60,784 nt of DNA from Moduliflexus sp964602655 (GTDB lineage Bacteria; Moduliflexota; Moduliflexia; Moduliflexales; Moduliflexaceae). The stretch lies in assembly GCA_964602655.1 (NCBI GenBank), contig CAZRSF010000035.1, positions 1 to 60,784 on the forward strand. Reading direction: 5' to 3'. The position numbers were made by a program, and so were the translations under genes. Positions 18,589 through 28,660 of the stretch are shown here, piece by piece; position 1 is the stretch's first letter; every line of letters begins with the position of its first letter. Under the pieces are notes generated by a model, which was not told the origin of the DNA, made no database searches, and saw nothing but the letters and a program-made list of their open reading frames with translations.

Positions 18589-21081
18589 ATGGCCACACCT
18601 CGAACAGATATCAACCTCATTGTGCAAGAGTGCGTGAAAGAAAAAGAAAACGAACCGTTTATCAATGCCTTTATCAAACGGTTGATTTATACTGTCGCCA
18701 AAGATCGATATTCCGCCACGGATCGCGATTATTACCTCAGCGCGGCGTATGCGGTGAAAGACCTGGTCGTTGCGCGGTGGACCAAAACCCAGCAAGAGTA
18801 TTATCATAAGGATTCCAAACGGATTTACTATCTTTCGATGGAGTTCTTGACTGGCCGGGCGATGGGAAATAATTTGATCAATTTAGGATTATACGACGAG
18901 TGTAAAAAATCTCTGGAAGAGGCCGGTTTCGATTTGGAAGCGCTGATGGAATACGAACCGGACGCCGGGTTGGGCAACGGCGGTTTAGGGCGCTTGGCCG
19001 CCTGTTTCATGGATTCGCTCGCCACGTTGGAATTGCCGGGGTACGGCTATGGGATGCGCTACGAATACGGCATTTTCGAGCAGAAAATTCGCGACGGATT
19101 TCAAATCGAACTGCCGGATCACTGGCTGCGGTATGAAAACCCATGGGAAATCGCTCGTCCGGAATTTATTTATCCAGTGCATTTTTATGGCGAAGTGCAG
19201 CAGTATCCTTTAGGACGCGGCGAGTCCGGCTATCGCTGGGTGAATACCGATCCGGTCATCGCGATGGCGTATGACATGCCGATTCCGGGCTACGGCAATA
19301 ACACGGTCAATACCTTCCGTCTCTGGTCAGCCAAATCGAGCCGCGACTTCGATCTGGAAGATTTCAATCGCGGCGATTACATGCAAGCCGTCGAACATAA
19401 AAGCGAGTCGGAAACCATTACCAAAGTGTTGTACCCTGAAGACAGCACCATGCAAGGCAAAGAACTGCGCTTGAAACAGGAATATTTCTTTTCCTCCGCC
19501 TCATTGCAGGACATTTTGCGCCGGTATGATAAAATTCACGATTCCCTCGATCAATTGCCGGACAAAGTGGCGATTCAACTCAACGATACGCATCCGGCCT
19601 TATCTGTCGTGGAATTGATGCGCATTCTGGTTGACGAGCGGCATGTGCCTTGGGAAAAAGCTTGGGATATGACGACTCGCGTGTTCGCCTACACCAACCA
19701 CACGATCCTGCCGGAAGCGCTGGAACGTTGGCGCGTCAGCCTGTTACAACGCCTTTTGCCGCGTCATCTGCAATTGGTGTACGAAATCAATCGCCGCTTT
19801 TTAGATAAGGTATGGATTCATTCGCCCGGCGATTATGAGCGTTTAGGCCGTATGTCGCTGATTGAAGAAGGCGCGGAAAAAATGGTGCGCATGGGAAATC
19901 TCTGCATCGTCGGCAGCCACTCGGTCAACGGCGTGTCCGAACTGCATACCGACATTATCAGAAAACGCATTTTCAAAGATTTTTACGAACATACGCCGGA
20001 AAAATTCAACGCCAAAACCAACGGCATCACGCACCGGCGCTGGCTGCTGTTAGCGAATCGCCGCCTGACGGCGCTGATCACCGAAACCATCGGCGACAAA
20101 TTTACCACGGATCTGTACGAACTGAAAAAACTGATTCCGCTGGCAAACGACGCGAAATTCCAGAAAAAATGGCAGGAGGTGAAACACGCCAATAAGGTGG
20201 ATTTTGCAGGTTTCGTGGAAAAACAGTTCGGTCATGTGGTCTCGCCGGATTTCATCTTCGATGTGCAGGTCAAGCGTATGCACGAATACAAACGCCAATT
20301 GCTCAATGTGCTGCATGTCGTGCATTCCTACAATTACATCCGCCGAAATCCGAAAGACGTGTTCGTGCCGCGCGCCGTCTTTTTCGGAGGCAAAGCCGCG
20401 CCGGGGTACGCCATGGCGAAATTGATTATCAAATTGATTACCTCGGTCGCGCATTTGGTGAATAACGATCCGTTGACTCGCGAAAAATTGCACGTCGTTT
20501 TTCTGCCGAATTACAGCGTGTCATTGGCGCAGCGCATCTTTCCGGCCTCCGATCTCTCCGAACAGATTTCGACTGCCGGAACCGAAGCCTCTGGCACTGG
20601 CAACATGAAATTTGCCCTGAACGGCGCGTTGACGATTGGCACGCTGGACGGCGCGAACGTTGAAATTTGCGAAGAAGTCGGCGAGGAAAATATCTTCATC
20701 TTTGGTATGAGAACCCATGAAGTCGAGGAACTCAAGGCGAAAGGGTATAATCCGATGGAATATTATCATAAAAACCAGGAATTGAAACAGGCCATTGATA
20801 TGATCGCCAACGGATTTTTCAGCCCGGAGCAGCCCGATATGTTCCGCCCCATCACAGACTCGCTGCTGTATCAGGGGGATGCGTACTGCCTGCTGGCGGA
20901 TTTCGAGAGTTATCTCGCCTGCCAGCGGCGAGTCGCCGACACGTATGCCGACCAGAAAACCTGGACGCGCATGTCCATTATGAATGTCGCGAATATGGGC
21001 AAATTCTCGACTGACCGGACGATTCAAGAATATGTCAGAGACATCTGGCACGTCGAGCCGGTCAAAATCACGATGGAATGA
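18589..21081 (+). CDS. glgP: Glycogen/starch/maltodextrin phosphorylase
   Basis: An 830-residue GT35 phosphorylase, releasing glucose-1-phosphate from glycogen or maltodextrin. The pyridoxal-phosphate lysine is in GTGNMKFALNGALTIGTLDG (near residue 680), with the glycan-site block LGNGGLGRLAACFMDSLATL near 125. The ATG at 18589 follows AAAAGGAG at 10 bases and gives a family-typical N terminus; 43 further codons upstream are open but unsupported. No glycogen synthase or branching enzyme is nearby. Confidence 0.95.
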   Translation: MATPRTDINLIVQECVKEKENEPFINAFIKRLIYTVAKDRYSATDRDYYLSAAYAVKDLVVARWTKTQQEYYHKDSKRIYYLSMEFLTGRAMGNNLINLGLYDECKKSLEEAGFDLEALMEYEPDAGLGNGGLGRLAACFMDSLATLELPGYGYGMRYEYGIFEQKIRDGFQIELPDHWLRYENPWEIARPEFIYPVHFYGEVQQYPLGRGESGYRWVNTDPVIAMAYDMPIPGYGNNTVNTFRLWSAKSSRDFDLEDFNRGDYMQAVEHKSESETITKVLYPEDSTMQGKELRLKQEYFFSSASLQDILRRYDKIHDSLDQLPDKVAIQLNDTHPALSVVELMRILVDERHVPWEKAWDMTTRVFAYTNHTILPEALERWRVSLLQRLLPRHLQLVYEINRRFLDKVWIHSPGDYERLGRMSLIEEGAEKMVRMGNLCIVGSHSVNGVSELHTDIIRKRIFKDFYEHTPEKFNAKTNGITHRRWLLLANRRLTALITETIGDKFTTDLYELKKLIPLANDAKFQKKWQEVKHANKVDFAGFVEKQFGHVVSPDFIFDVQVKRMHEYKRQLLNVLHVVHSYNYIRRNPKDVFVPRAVFFGGKAAPGYAMAKLIIKLITSVAHLVNNDPLTREKLHVVFLPNYSVSLAQRIFPASDLSEQISTAGTEASGTGNMKFALNGALTIGTLDGANVEICEEVGEENIFIFGMRTHEVEELKAKGYNPMEYYHKNQELKQAIDMIANGFFSPEQPDMFRPITDSLLYQGDAYCLLADFESYLACQRRVADTYADQKTWTRMSIMNVANMGKFSTDRTIQEYVRDIWHVEPVKITME

Positions 21082-21280
21082 GTTGGTCATTCGTTCGAGT
21101 ATGAGCGCAGCGGAGCACGTCGCGCATGACGCGATGTGTTCCGCTCTTTTTCTTCTCCGCCTCCGCGTAATTCCTGACAGAACCATTCAACAATTTCTTG
21201 ACAAGCCGACGCAATGGCGGTATACGTTATCTGACTGTACATGATTTACAAATCGCGAATTCTGCGTAGATAGGAATGCA

Positions 21281-22387
21281 ATGTCGGAAATCGAAACCAT
21301 TACGCAATTATTAGCGCAGCAAACCCTGAGAAACAAGGCGATTCGCGGCGTAGATCTGTCGCGCCTTTCGATTGATTGGAGCGCGCTCGATCTTCAGGAT
21401 ACGCTCTTTTTGGGCTGCCGGTTTGCCTCGCATGAGGACGAATGTGTCGTTCGCAGCCGGGGGGCGAATATTTTTCCGTCGTTTACCGGATTGCCCTACG
21501 ATCCGTATCGTTCCGCGCTCTATACGTGGCGGGAATTGATGGAGGGCTATGCTCCTGAAAACGATGAGAGCCTGGATTATCGGATTTATCAGCATTTTGT
21601 CGAGCATGGCCGCTATAATCCGGACATTCGCGAAGCCTTAGCGCAACGTCTTCATGATCACGCCATTGATAACGCGCTGCATGATCTGTTAGAGTATAAT
21701 CGCGAGGGCATGACCCGCAAGAAAGGGGTTGGCTTCATGGGGGGACATAGCGTCTTGCGCACGGATCCCTCGTATCGCAATGTGGCGCAAGCGGCGCAAT
21801 TATTGGCGCAAGCAGGGTATTTGATCACCTCGGGCGGCGGGCCGGGAATTATGGAAGCGGCGAATCTTGGGGCGTATATGGCAAAATATTCGCATGGCGA
21901 TTTGGATCGGGCGATTCATGTGCTTTGTCAAGCTCCGGCGTGCGACCACCCCAAGCATTTCGCGCAGTCCGAACTCGTGCTTGAGATGTATCCTGACGGC
22001 ACCGAAAATCTTGCCGTGCCGACCTGGTTTTACGGTCATGAGCCGAGTAATTTGTTTGCCAGTCATATCGCTAAATATTTTTCCAACAGCATTCGCGAAG
22101 ATGGCTTATTGGCGATCAGCTTGTATGGCGTGGTCTATGCGACTGGCAGCGCGGGCACGACGCAAGAGATTTTCATGGATGCCACGCAGAATCATTATGG
22201 CAGTTTCGGTTATTACAGTCCGATGATTTTTTTCGGCAAACGACGGTATATGAAAGAGACCTTTCTCTTTCCGCTGCTCCAGCAATTAGCCTGGGGACGT
22301 CCGTATGCCGATTTGTTGTTCATCACCGATTCGCCGGAGGAAGTGGCCGCGTTGATTGCGCAGCATCCCCCGCGTCGGGTGTCGTAA
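21281..22387 (+). CDS. LOG-family nucleotide-binding protein with N-terminal extension
   Basis: A 368-residue protein. The C-terminal 200 residues have the Rossmann fold of the LOG/TIGR00730 group: TSGGGPGIMEAANLGAY near residue 183 and GSAGTTQEIF near 289, the latter the counterpart of PGGxGTxxE. Canonical LOG enzymes release cytokinins from nucleotide 5'-monophosphates; others are PpnN-like nucleosidases. The first 140 residues are not part of the minimal LOG fold, so this is longer than the usual 180-250 residues, closer to PpnN-size proteins. Activity is uncertain. Confidence 0.75.
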   Translation: MSEIETITQLLAQQTLRNKAIRGVDLSRLSIDWSALDLQDTLFLGCRFASHEDECVVRSRGANIFPSFTGLPYDPYRSALYTWRELMEGYAPENDESLDYRIYQHFVEHGRYNPDIREALAQRLHDHAIDNALHDLLEYNREGMTRKKGVGFMGGHSVLRTDPSYRNVAQAAQLLAQAGYLITSGGGPGIMEAANLGAYMAKYSHGDLDRAIHVLCQAPACDHPKHFAQSELVLEMYPDGTENLAVPTWFYGHEPSNLFASHIAKYFSNSIREDGLLAISLYGVVYATGSAGTTQEIFMDATQNHYGSFGYYSPMIFFGKRRYMKETFLFPLLQQLAWGRPYADLLFITDSPEEVAALIAQHPPRRVS

Positions 22388-22437
22388 TTACTGTACGGTT
22401 TCGTTGACTGGTCAATTATTCATCATTAAGAAGAACG

Positions 22438-23346
22438 ATGCAGGGGGCGTCAGGAGGTATGAAACGTCAGGTTGGTCGAATCATCGTCAGTATCACGATT
22501 GTCATGATCGTTGGAGTTGGTCGGGCATGGTCTCAGATGGATATTCTTCAGCAGCAAGCGTTTTTGAATATTCCGTCTTATACCTTGAATTTATATACGC
22601 AGTATGCGGATCAGCGCTGGGAACGGCTGTCAATCCCGGTCGGCGTCGGCAAAGGCGCGGATCGCAAACATGAAACGCCAACCGGACGCGGCGAATTATA
22701 TGCCAAGGCGATTGGCGTGACGTTCGAATACGGCCCGCAAAATTCGCAAGAATTAGTGGGCAAAACGATTACGCATTCGAATACGTTCGATAAAGCGACG
22801 CTGAAGCCGGTCAGAATCAAAATGCCGGGCGATATGAAATCGGTGTTCATGAAACTGACGAGCGATCTCGATGCGCAGTTTTACACGCAATACGTCTTGC
22901 ATGAGACGACGGATTGGTACACCGTCGGCACGCCATCCTCCAGCGGATGCGTTCGGATCGATCGCGACGACATGCAGCGTTTTTATAACGCCATCGTGCC
23001 AACGACGTATGAGGGACCATTGGCTTCCAGCGTGCCGATTACGATTTATTACGACATTTCCGAATACGATCCGGATCAGAAAATGGTGACGCTCCATGCC
23101 AATATTTACCATCGTCAGGTAGATTATGCGCAGGAAATTCTCAAAGATTTGAACGAGGCCGGAATTGACACGAATGTCATGAATATGGAGGCATTGACGG
23201 GAATCATCCAGCAAGCCGAAGCGCAATTCGAGAGCGCAATGAAGACCATCAACAGCCGATTGAAAAAAGCGCCGTTTGATCGTCTCATTTACGACGAAGA
23301 AAAGAAAATGCTGCATTTTACCTTTTTTCTCAAGTTTCAGTATTGA
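22438..23346 (+). CDS. L,D-transpeptidase (YkuD domain)
   Basis: A 302-residue exported enzyme. A signal or anchor sequence occupies about residues 8-32. The YkuD motif runs from His155 to Cys171 in SSSGCVRID, with catalytic Cys171 and the Arg that follows it. These enzymes make 3-3 cross-links in peptidoglycan or attach proteins to it. The last 80 residues are outside the catalytic domain. Two starts are possible: the ATG at 22438 after AAGAAG, or 22459 with an AGGAGG that is too close. It is followed 6 bases later by ecfT. Confidence 0.88.
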   Translation: MQGASGGMKRQVGRIIVSITIVMIVGVGRAWSQMDILQQQAFLNIPSYTLNLYTQYADQRWERLSIPVGVGKGADRKHETPTGRGELYAKAIGVTFEYGPQNSQELVGKTITHSNTFDKATLKPVRIKMPGDMKSVFMKLTSDLDAQFYTQYVLHETTDWYTVGTPSSSGCVRIDRDDMQRFYNAIVPTTYEGPLASSVPITIYYDISEYDPDQKMVTLHANIYHRQVDYAQEILKDLNEAGIDTNVMNMEALTGIIQQAEAQFESAMKTINSRLKKAPFDRLIYDEEKKMLHFTFFLKFQY

Positions 23347-23352
23347 CGCGTG

Positions 23353-24096
23353 ATGTTTTCTGGCGCATTCGATCCACGCGCGAAATTTTTTGCTGTCATC
23401 CTTGCGGTCGCTGCGACATTTCTGGCGGATACGCTTTGGGGATTGGGTCTCTTAGCGGTCGCCATGCTGCTGATCGCGTCGGCGGCAAAGACATCGTTTC
23501 GCCGCATCGTTCGACATCTTGCGATGGTATCGTGGCTGCTGCTGCTGACGGGCGGCTTGCGTTTTTGGGGCATGATTTCGGCAGCGCATGCGCCTGTTGG
23601 AAACGCGGTGATCGTCGCGGGCGTCATGCAAGGTATCGTCGCCGTCGCGCAACTCGCGCTTGTGGTGGGGTGGGTGTCCGTCTTCAATGCGTCATCGTCG
23701 CCCTTAGAAATCGTGACAGGTTTCGAACAATTGCTGACGCCATGTCAACGCCTCGGTCTGCCGGTATTGCATATCTCAACTGTCGCCATGATCACCCTGC
23801 GATTTCTGCCGATTTTAATTGACGAAGCGCAGCAATTGATGCGGACATTGATCGCGCGCGGGATTGATTGGCATACAGAGACCTGGCTTGGGCGAGCGAA
23901 GCATCTTGTGTTCCTCTGCGTACCATTATTTAACAGCTTACTCAGACGAGTCGAATCGTTAACATTGGCAATGGAGAACCGGGATTTTGCTGTTGGCGCG
24001 GCGCGGACATCATTATATACGCGCCAGTTGGGCATCCAAGATTATATGCTGTTGAGCGGCGGCCTTGTCGGATTTGTCTGTTGCGCTCTGATCTGA
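23353..24096 (+). CDS. Energy-coupling factor transporter transmembrane protein EcfT/CbiQ
   Basis: A 247-residue membrane protein of the CbiQ/EcfT family, the scaffold linking the ATPases of ECF vitamin or metal importers to a substrate-binding S component. The two coupling motifs are seen as ARGIDW near residue 172 and AMENRDF near 210, the latter a variant of the usual A-x-E-x-RG. Five to six hydrophobic segments precede them. No EcfA ATPase or S-component gene is adjacent, which is unusual for the group. The ATG follows the preceding stop by 6 bases. Confidence 0.82.
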   Translation: MFSGAFDPRAKFFAVILAVAATFLADTLWGLGLLAVAMLLIASAAKTSFRRIVRHLAMVSWLLLLTGGLRFWGMISAAHAPVGNAVIVAGVMQGIVAVAQLALVVGWVSVFNASSSPLEIVTGFEQLLTPCQRLGLPVLHISTVAMITLRFLPILIDEAQQLMRTLIARGIDWHTETWLGRAKHLVFLCVPLFNSLLRRVESLTLAMENRDFAVGAARTSLYTRQLGIQDYMLLSGGLVGFVCCALI

Positions 24097-24273
24097 TTGG
24101 ATAGAAGCGATATACGAAAAATGTCTGATTTTCAGAAATTCTCGTGAAAACACAATATTTTTCTTGATCTTATTCTTTACCCATGAGTCTGTTATCAAAA
24201 CACGCGTGACGAAGAGCGCACCCTCACAAGATCATATCAGTCTTAAGGCGTTAGGCTTGCAGGAGGAACGATT

Positions 24274-26898
24274 ATGACCGGAATTGATAGAGTTCTGAGC
24301 GATTTTATCATCGAATCCCAGGAAAATTTAGAACGCTTGGATCATGAATTTGTCGCTTTAGAGCACGATCCTCATAACGAAGAACTATTAGCCAGCATCT
24401 TCCGTACAATTCACACCATCAAAGGCAGCGCGGGGTTTCTCAACCTCACCAATCTTGAACAAGTGTCTCACTATGCTGAGGATGTCCTGGCGAAATTGCG
24501 AGAACATTCCTTAGAACTCAGTGATGATATTGTGACGACGTTGCTCAGCGGAGTGGATTGTATCAAATCCATGCTTGTCGCATTAGAGAAAACTGGTGAA
24601 GAGGGGGATGTAGATATTCTTGATGTGGTCGTGGAACTCAAGAAAATTTCCGACAATAAAGCCATCGCTGTAAACAAACCGTCTCCTGCCCCTCAAACGC
24701 CTGCGGCAGCGCCTGTCGAGATCGAGGAAGAAGAAGAGCCTTTCGTTGGAGAATCTACCTCAGAAACAAAGCAAAAAATCGTGAAAGACACAAAAACGCA
24801 AGAGACTGGCGAACATGCCGCGCCTTCGCTCGAAGATACGCGCATTCATGTGGATGTGCACTTGTTAGACCAGTTGATGAATTTGACGGGCGAGTTAGTG
24901 TTAGCGCGAAATCAGGTCGTACAATTTGCGAGCACGATTGACGCGCGGGATTTTCGGGCGGTGACGCAACGCATGAATGTTGTGGTGTCTGAGTTGCAGG
25001 AAATCGTGATGAAAACGCGGATGCAGCCGGTCAAAAAAGTGTTTGGTCTGTTCCCCCGGTTAGTCCGCGATATTTCGAAGCAGCATGGCAAAGAGGTGCA
25101 ACTGGTCATGGAAGGCCAAAACACCGAATTAGACCGCACGCTGCTGGAAGCCGTCAAAGACCCATTGACGCATTTGGTACGCAACGCGCTGGATCATGGC
25201 GTTGAAAAGCCGGCTGATCGTCAGAAACTCGGGAAACCAGCCACTGCGACGATTATGATTAAGGCCTATCACGAAAGCGGTCAGGTCGTGATCGAGATCA
25301 GCGACGACGGCGCGGGCATTCATCTGGATAAAGTGAAAGCCAAAGCGGTCAGAGAGCAGATCGTGACGGCGCAGCAAGCGGAAGAAATGAGCGAACGAAA
25401 TGTGATTAATCTGATCTTCCGTCCCGGCTTTTCTACGGCAGAGACCGTCACCAGCATTTCAGGCCGAGGCGTCGGCATGGATGTCGTGAAGAAAAATCTG
25501 GATAGAATCGGCGGCATTATTGACATCCATACTCAGCGTCATAAAGGCACGCGGATAAAGATCCGCATCCCGATCACGTTAGCGATTATTCCCGTCTTGA
25601 TCGTCAAAGCTGGCGAACACCGTCTGGCGATTCCGCAGGTCAATCTTGAAGAATTGCTCATGCTGCAAGCCGAAGACAAAACCCAAAATATCGAAGAAAT
25701 TTATGGCGCCGAAGTGTACCGATTACGAGGGGAATTGCTTCCATTACTCCGCCTGAATACCATTTTAAATCTTCCGACCGCCAAAACCTCTGCCGACAAT
25801 GTGCATATCGTCGTGCTGTCTGCCGGAGAATTACGATTTGGCTTAATTGTGGACGAAGTCGGGGATACCGAAGAGATCGTCGTTAAACCGCTGAGTTCGC
25901 ATATCAAGCAACTGTATTGTTACGATGGCGCGACCATTATGGGGGACGGCAAGCTGGCGCTGATCGTCAATGTCAACGGATTGTTCAAAGTCACGCAACT
26001 CACGTTGGATGACATGAAGAAAGTCGAAGAGATGAATCTGGAAGCGCATGATGCCACTGCCGCTGTCAACGGAGAACACCATCAAACCATTGTGTTGTTC
26101 AGAAGCGGAAAAAACGAATTTTACGGCGTCCCGTTGGCGTTTGTCGTCCGGTTAGAAAAATTTTCAGCATCCCAGATCGAATATTCCGGCGGACGGCAGG
26201 TCATGCAATATCGCAACGAAATTCTCCCGCTGCTGCGTCTGGAAGATTATTTCGACATTCCGGCGACGCCAGACCCGGAGATGCTCTCGTTAATCGTCTT
26301 TGCGGTGGAAAAACAAATCGGCCTCGTGGTGCAGGAAATTATTGATACCATCGAAATCAGTACGCATATTGATACGGAAACCTTCAAACAGCAGGGCATT
26401 CTCGGTTCGACAATCGTGCAAGGGCATTCTGTGCTGATTCTTGATATTCATGGTCTGATTGAAATGGCGTATCCCACCTGGTATAAGAAATTTTTTACGA
26501 GTAAACTTTCCGAAGAAGAGCGCCAGAATCTTCGTGTACTGTTAGTTGAAGATTCGCCGTTCTTTTTGAATATCGAACGTTCGTATTTAGAGGCGGCGGG
26601 CTATCAGGTGGCTGCGGCGCAGAATGGAAAAGAGGCGCTGGAGAAGTTGGATATTCAATCATTTGATGTCGTTGTGACCGATATTGACATGCCGTTGATT
26701 AACGGATATGAATTGACGCGTCGGATTCGAGCGAATGATAAGTGGAAACATCTTCCTGTCATGGCCGTCACCGCCTTAACTGGCGAGAAGGATCGCCAAC
26801 GTGGGGTCGAGGTTGGCATTGACGAATACCAAGTGAAACTGGATCGAGACGAAGTGCTTCGCGCACTTGAACTCTTGATATTACGACGTCGAGGATAA
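24274..26898 (+). CDS. cheA: CheA-type histidine kinase with two CheW domains and a receiver
   Basis: An 874-residue cytosolic kinase. Order: Hpt domain (phospho-His47 in RTIHTIKGSAGF), linker, dimerisation helices near 190-250, ATPase (DPLTHLVRNALDHG, SDDGAGIHL, SGRGVGMDV), a CheW domain (about 430-570), a second CheW-like domain (about 590-735), and a C-terminal receiver with phospho-Asp803 in VVVTDIDMPLING. The double CheW and fused receiver resemble alternative (non-flagellar) chemosensory kinases more than the classic flagellar CheA. CAGGAGG lies before the ATG. First gene of a four-gene run; no MCP, CheR or flagellar gene is in the window. Confidence 0.93.
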   Translation: MTGIDRVLSDFIIESQENLERLDHEFVALEHDPHNEELLASIFRTIHTIKGSAGFLNLTNLEQVSHYAEDVLAKLREHSLELSDDIVTTLLSGVDCIKSMLVALEKTGEEGDVDILDVVVELKKISDNKAIAVNKPSPAPQTPAAAPVEIEEEEEPFVGESTSETKQKIVKDTKTQETGEHAAPSLEDTRIHVDVHLLDQLMNLTGELVLARNQVVQFASTIDARDFRAVTQRMNVVVSELQEIVMKTRMQPVKKVFGLFPRLVRDISKQHGKEVQLVMEGQNTELDRTLLEAVKDPLTHLVRNALDHGVEKPADRQKLGKPATATIMIKAYHESGQVVIEISDDGAGIHLDKVKAKAVREQIVTAQQAEEMSERNVINLIFRPGFSTAETVTSISGRGVGMDVVKKNLDRIGGIIDIHTQRHKGTRIKIRIPITLAIIPVLIVKAGEHRLAIPQVNLEELLMLQAEDKTQNIEEIYGAEVYRLRGELLPLLRLNTILNLPTAKTSADNVHIVVLSAGELRFGLIVDEVGDTEEIVVKPLSSHIKQLYCYDGATIMGDGKLALIVNVNGLFKVTQLTLDDMKKVEEMNLEAHDATAAVNGEHHQTIVLFRSGKNEFYGVPLAFVVRLEKFSASQIEYSGGRQVMQYRNEILPLLRLEDYFDIPATPDPEMLSLIVFAVEKQIGLVVQEIIDTIEISTHIDTETFKQQGILGSTIVQGHSVLILDIHGLIEMAYPTWYKKFFTSKLSEEERQNLRVLLVEDSPFFLNIERSYLEAAGYQVAAAQNGKEALEKLDIQSFDVVVTDIDMPLINGYELTRRIRANDKWKHLPVMAVTALTGEKDRQRGVEVGIDEYQVKLDRDEVLRALELLILRRRG

Positions 26899-26904
26899 CA
26901 ACCT

Positions 26905-27360
26905 ATGCAAACAGCACAACAACAGCACGCAGGGGCTGAAACGCTCCAATTAGCCACGTTTTTTTTAGGGGATGAGCTTTTTGGCGTGAATACATTACAC
27001 GTGCAGGAGATTCTGACCTATCAGGAAATTACGTCCGTTCCATTAGCTCCCGATTATGTTCGCGGCTTGATCAATCTGCGAGGGCAGATTGTCACGGTCA
27101 TTGATTTGCGCTGCCGACTTGGGTTCGAAAAACTTCCTGATGAAAAAACGAGTATGAATTTGATCGTCAATTCCGATGAAGGATTGATGAGTTTATTAGT
27201 TGACAACATCGGAAATGTGCTGGATATTCCGGCGGGTCGTCTTGTTCCCCCTCCTGGAACGATTCGAGGAGTCGCCGTCCATTACATTCAAGATGTCTGC
27301 CAGTTAGAAGACGAATTACTGATCGTTCTGGATTTACAGAGTATTCTGCAACTCACATAA
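26905..27360 (+). CDS. cheW: CheW scaffold protein
   Basis: A 151-residue single CheW domain that links CheA to receptors. Typical features are LATFFLGDELFGVNTLHVQE, VRGLINLRGQIVTVIDLR and the conserved glycines. It begins 6 bases after the CheA stop, so it is translated from the same message. Confidence 0.93.
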   Translation: MQTAQQQHAGAETLQLATFFLGDELFGVNTLHVQEILTYQEITSVPLAPDYVRGLINLRGQIVTVIDLRCRLGFEKLPDEKTSMNLIVNSDEGLMSLLVDNIGNVLDIPAGRLVPPPGTIRGVAVHYIQDVCQLEDELLIVLDLQSILQLT

Positions 27361-27551
27361 TATCTTGTTTCATCAGAGAAACAGAAGACTGATCGCGCAG
27401 CAATGACATGGTCAACGCATGCGCTTTGGTGAGATGCCCCCCTTCTTCTCGTTTCTCTCATCGGCATAATACTCCTGATGCACGAGGAGAACGTGGATGT
27501 ATAAAGGAATCATTCACAAGCCAACGCGGATGGTTTGTGATATGAGTGGCT

Positions 27552-28604
27552 ATGAAAGAAAAAATCAAAGTCTTAATCGTTGATGATGCTATTGTGGTGC
27601 GGATTTTAGTGGGCAACACCTTATCAAAAGAGCCAGATATTGATTTTGTCGGCAAAGCCGAAAATGGCAAAATTGCGTTAGAAAAAATTGCGGAGTTAAA
27701 ACCGGATGTCGTGTTATTAGATATAGAAATGCCGGAAATGAATGGGTTGGAGGTGTTAAAAGCGCTGAAGGCTCAAGGTATGCCGACTAAAGTGATCATG
27801 TTCAGCACCTACACGACTGTTGGAGCAAAACATACCTTCGAAGCATTGGAATTAGGCGCGGTGGACTTTGTCCCCAAGCCCTCAAGCGCAGGATTCTCCA
27901 AAGGATTCGAACGCGTTCGCGAAGAATTATTGGCCAAAATCAAATTTATCGGCAGCGGCGACGCTCGACCAACATCCTCAGTCATGCCATCCCCTCGTAA
28001 ATCATCCTCGCTGATCAAGGGCGGCGAGTATGACATTATCTTCATCGAGGGAGGGATGGGAGCACCAAAAACGTTTATGAACATTATCCCGCAAATTCCA
28101 GCCGGTTTTCCAGCCAGCCTGCTCATCTTTCAGGCTATGTTTGCCAGCTTTGCCGAGCAATTTGTCCGGCGGTTGGAGCAGAATGCCAATATCCCGATCA
28201 AAACGGCGGAGCAGGATGATGTGCTCCGTTCAGGACACGCGTATGTGTTGATTGGCGATCAATATGTTGCAACGAAGCGTATTGCGACCGAAGTGCAATT
28301 GGCGTTTCGAGAAAAAGAGGGTACCGAAAAATATGGGTCAGTCCCTCGCTTACTGTGTGAATCTCTCGCCAAACTCTATGGGAAAAAAGCCATCGGGGTG
28401 CTGTTAGCCGGTTCAGGAGAAGGAAATCTCGATGGGATTCAGGCCATCAAAGAACAAGGCGGTCTGGTGCTGGCGGAAGAACCCATGACGCTTGTCGGAC
28501 GGCAAGTGTTGAATCCATTCATCGAAAAACAGATGATTGACGACGTTGTCCCGGCACAAGAATTGATTGCAGCCCTGACGAAAGCGGTAGGGTTTTCCGG
28601 ATAA
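27552..28604 (+). CDS. CheB-like protein with intact receiver and dead methylesterase domain
   Basis: A 350-residue CheB paralogue. The receiver (about 1-120) keeps the acidic pocket, the phospho-Asp in VVLLDIEMPEMNG, Thr/Ser and Lys. The C-terminal domain aligns along its length with the CheB encoded next, but the catalytic triad is gone: Ser of ASTGG is Gly168 (EGGMGAP), His of QHMP is Ala195 (QAMF), and Asp of GMGxDG is Gly291 (GSGEGNLDG). It therefore cannot be a CheB esterase or deamidase by the known mechanism. A phosphate sink or competitor at the receptor is possible. The start may be the ATG at 27552 or the GTG two codons earlier. Confidence 0.88.
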   Translation: MKEKIKVLIVDDAIVVRILVGNTLSKEPDIDFVGKAENGKIALEKIAELKPDVVLLDIEMPEMNGLEVLKALKAQGMPTKVIMFSTYTTVGAKHTFEALELGAVDFVPKPSSAGFSKGFERVREELLAKIKFIGSGDARPTSSVMPSPRKSSSLIKGGEYDIIFIEGGMGAPKTFMNIIPQIPAGFPASLLIFQAMFASFAEQFVRRLEQNANIPIKTAEQDDVLRSGHAYVLIGDQYVATKRIATEVQLAFREKEGTEKYGSVPRLLCESLAKLYGKKAIGVLLAGSGEGNLDGIQAIKEQGGLVLAEEPMTLVGRQVLNPFIEKQMIDDVVPAQELIAALTKAVGFSG

Positions 28605-28660
28605 GTCACTGAAGGCATAAGCAGGAATTCGGTCTTATGCAGAGGCGGTGAGAGAAAGAC

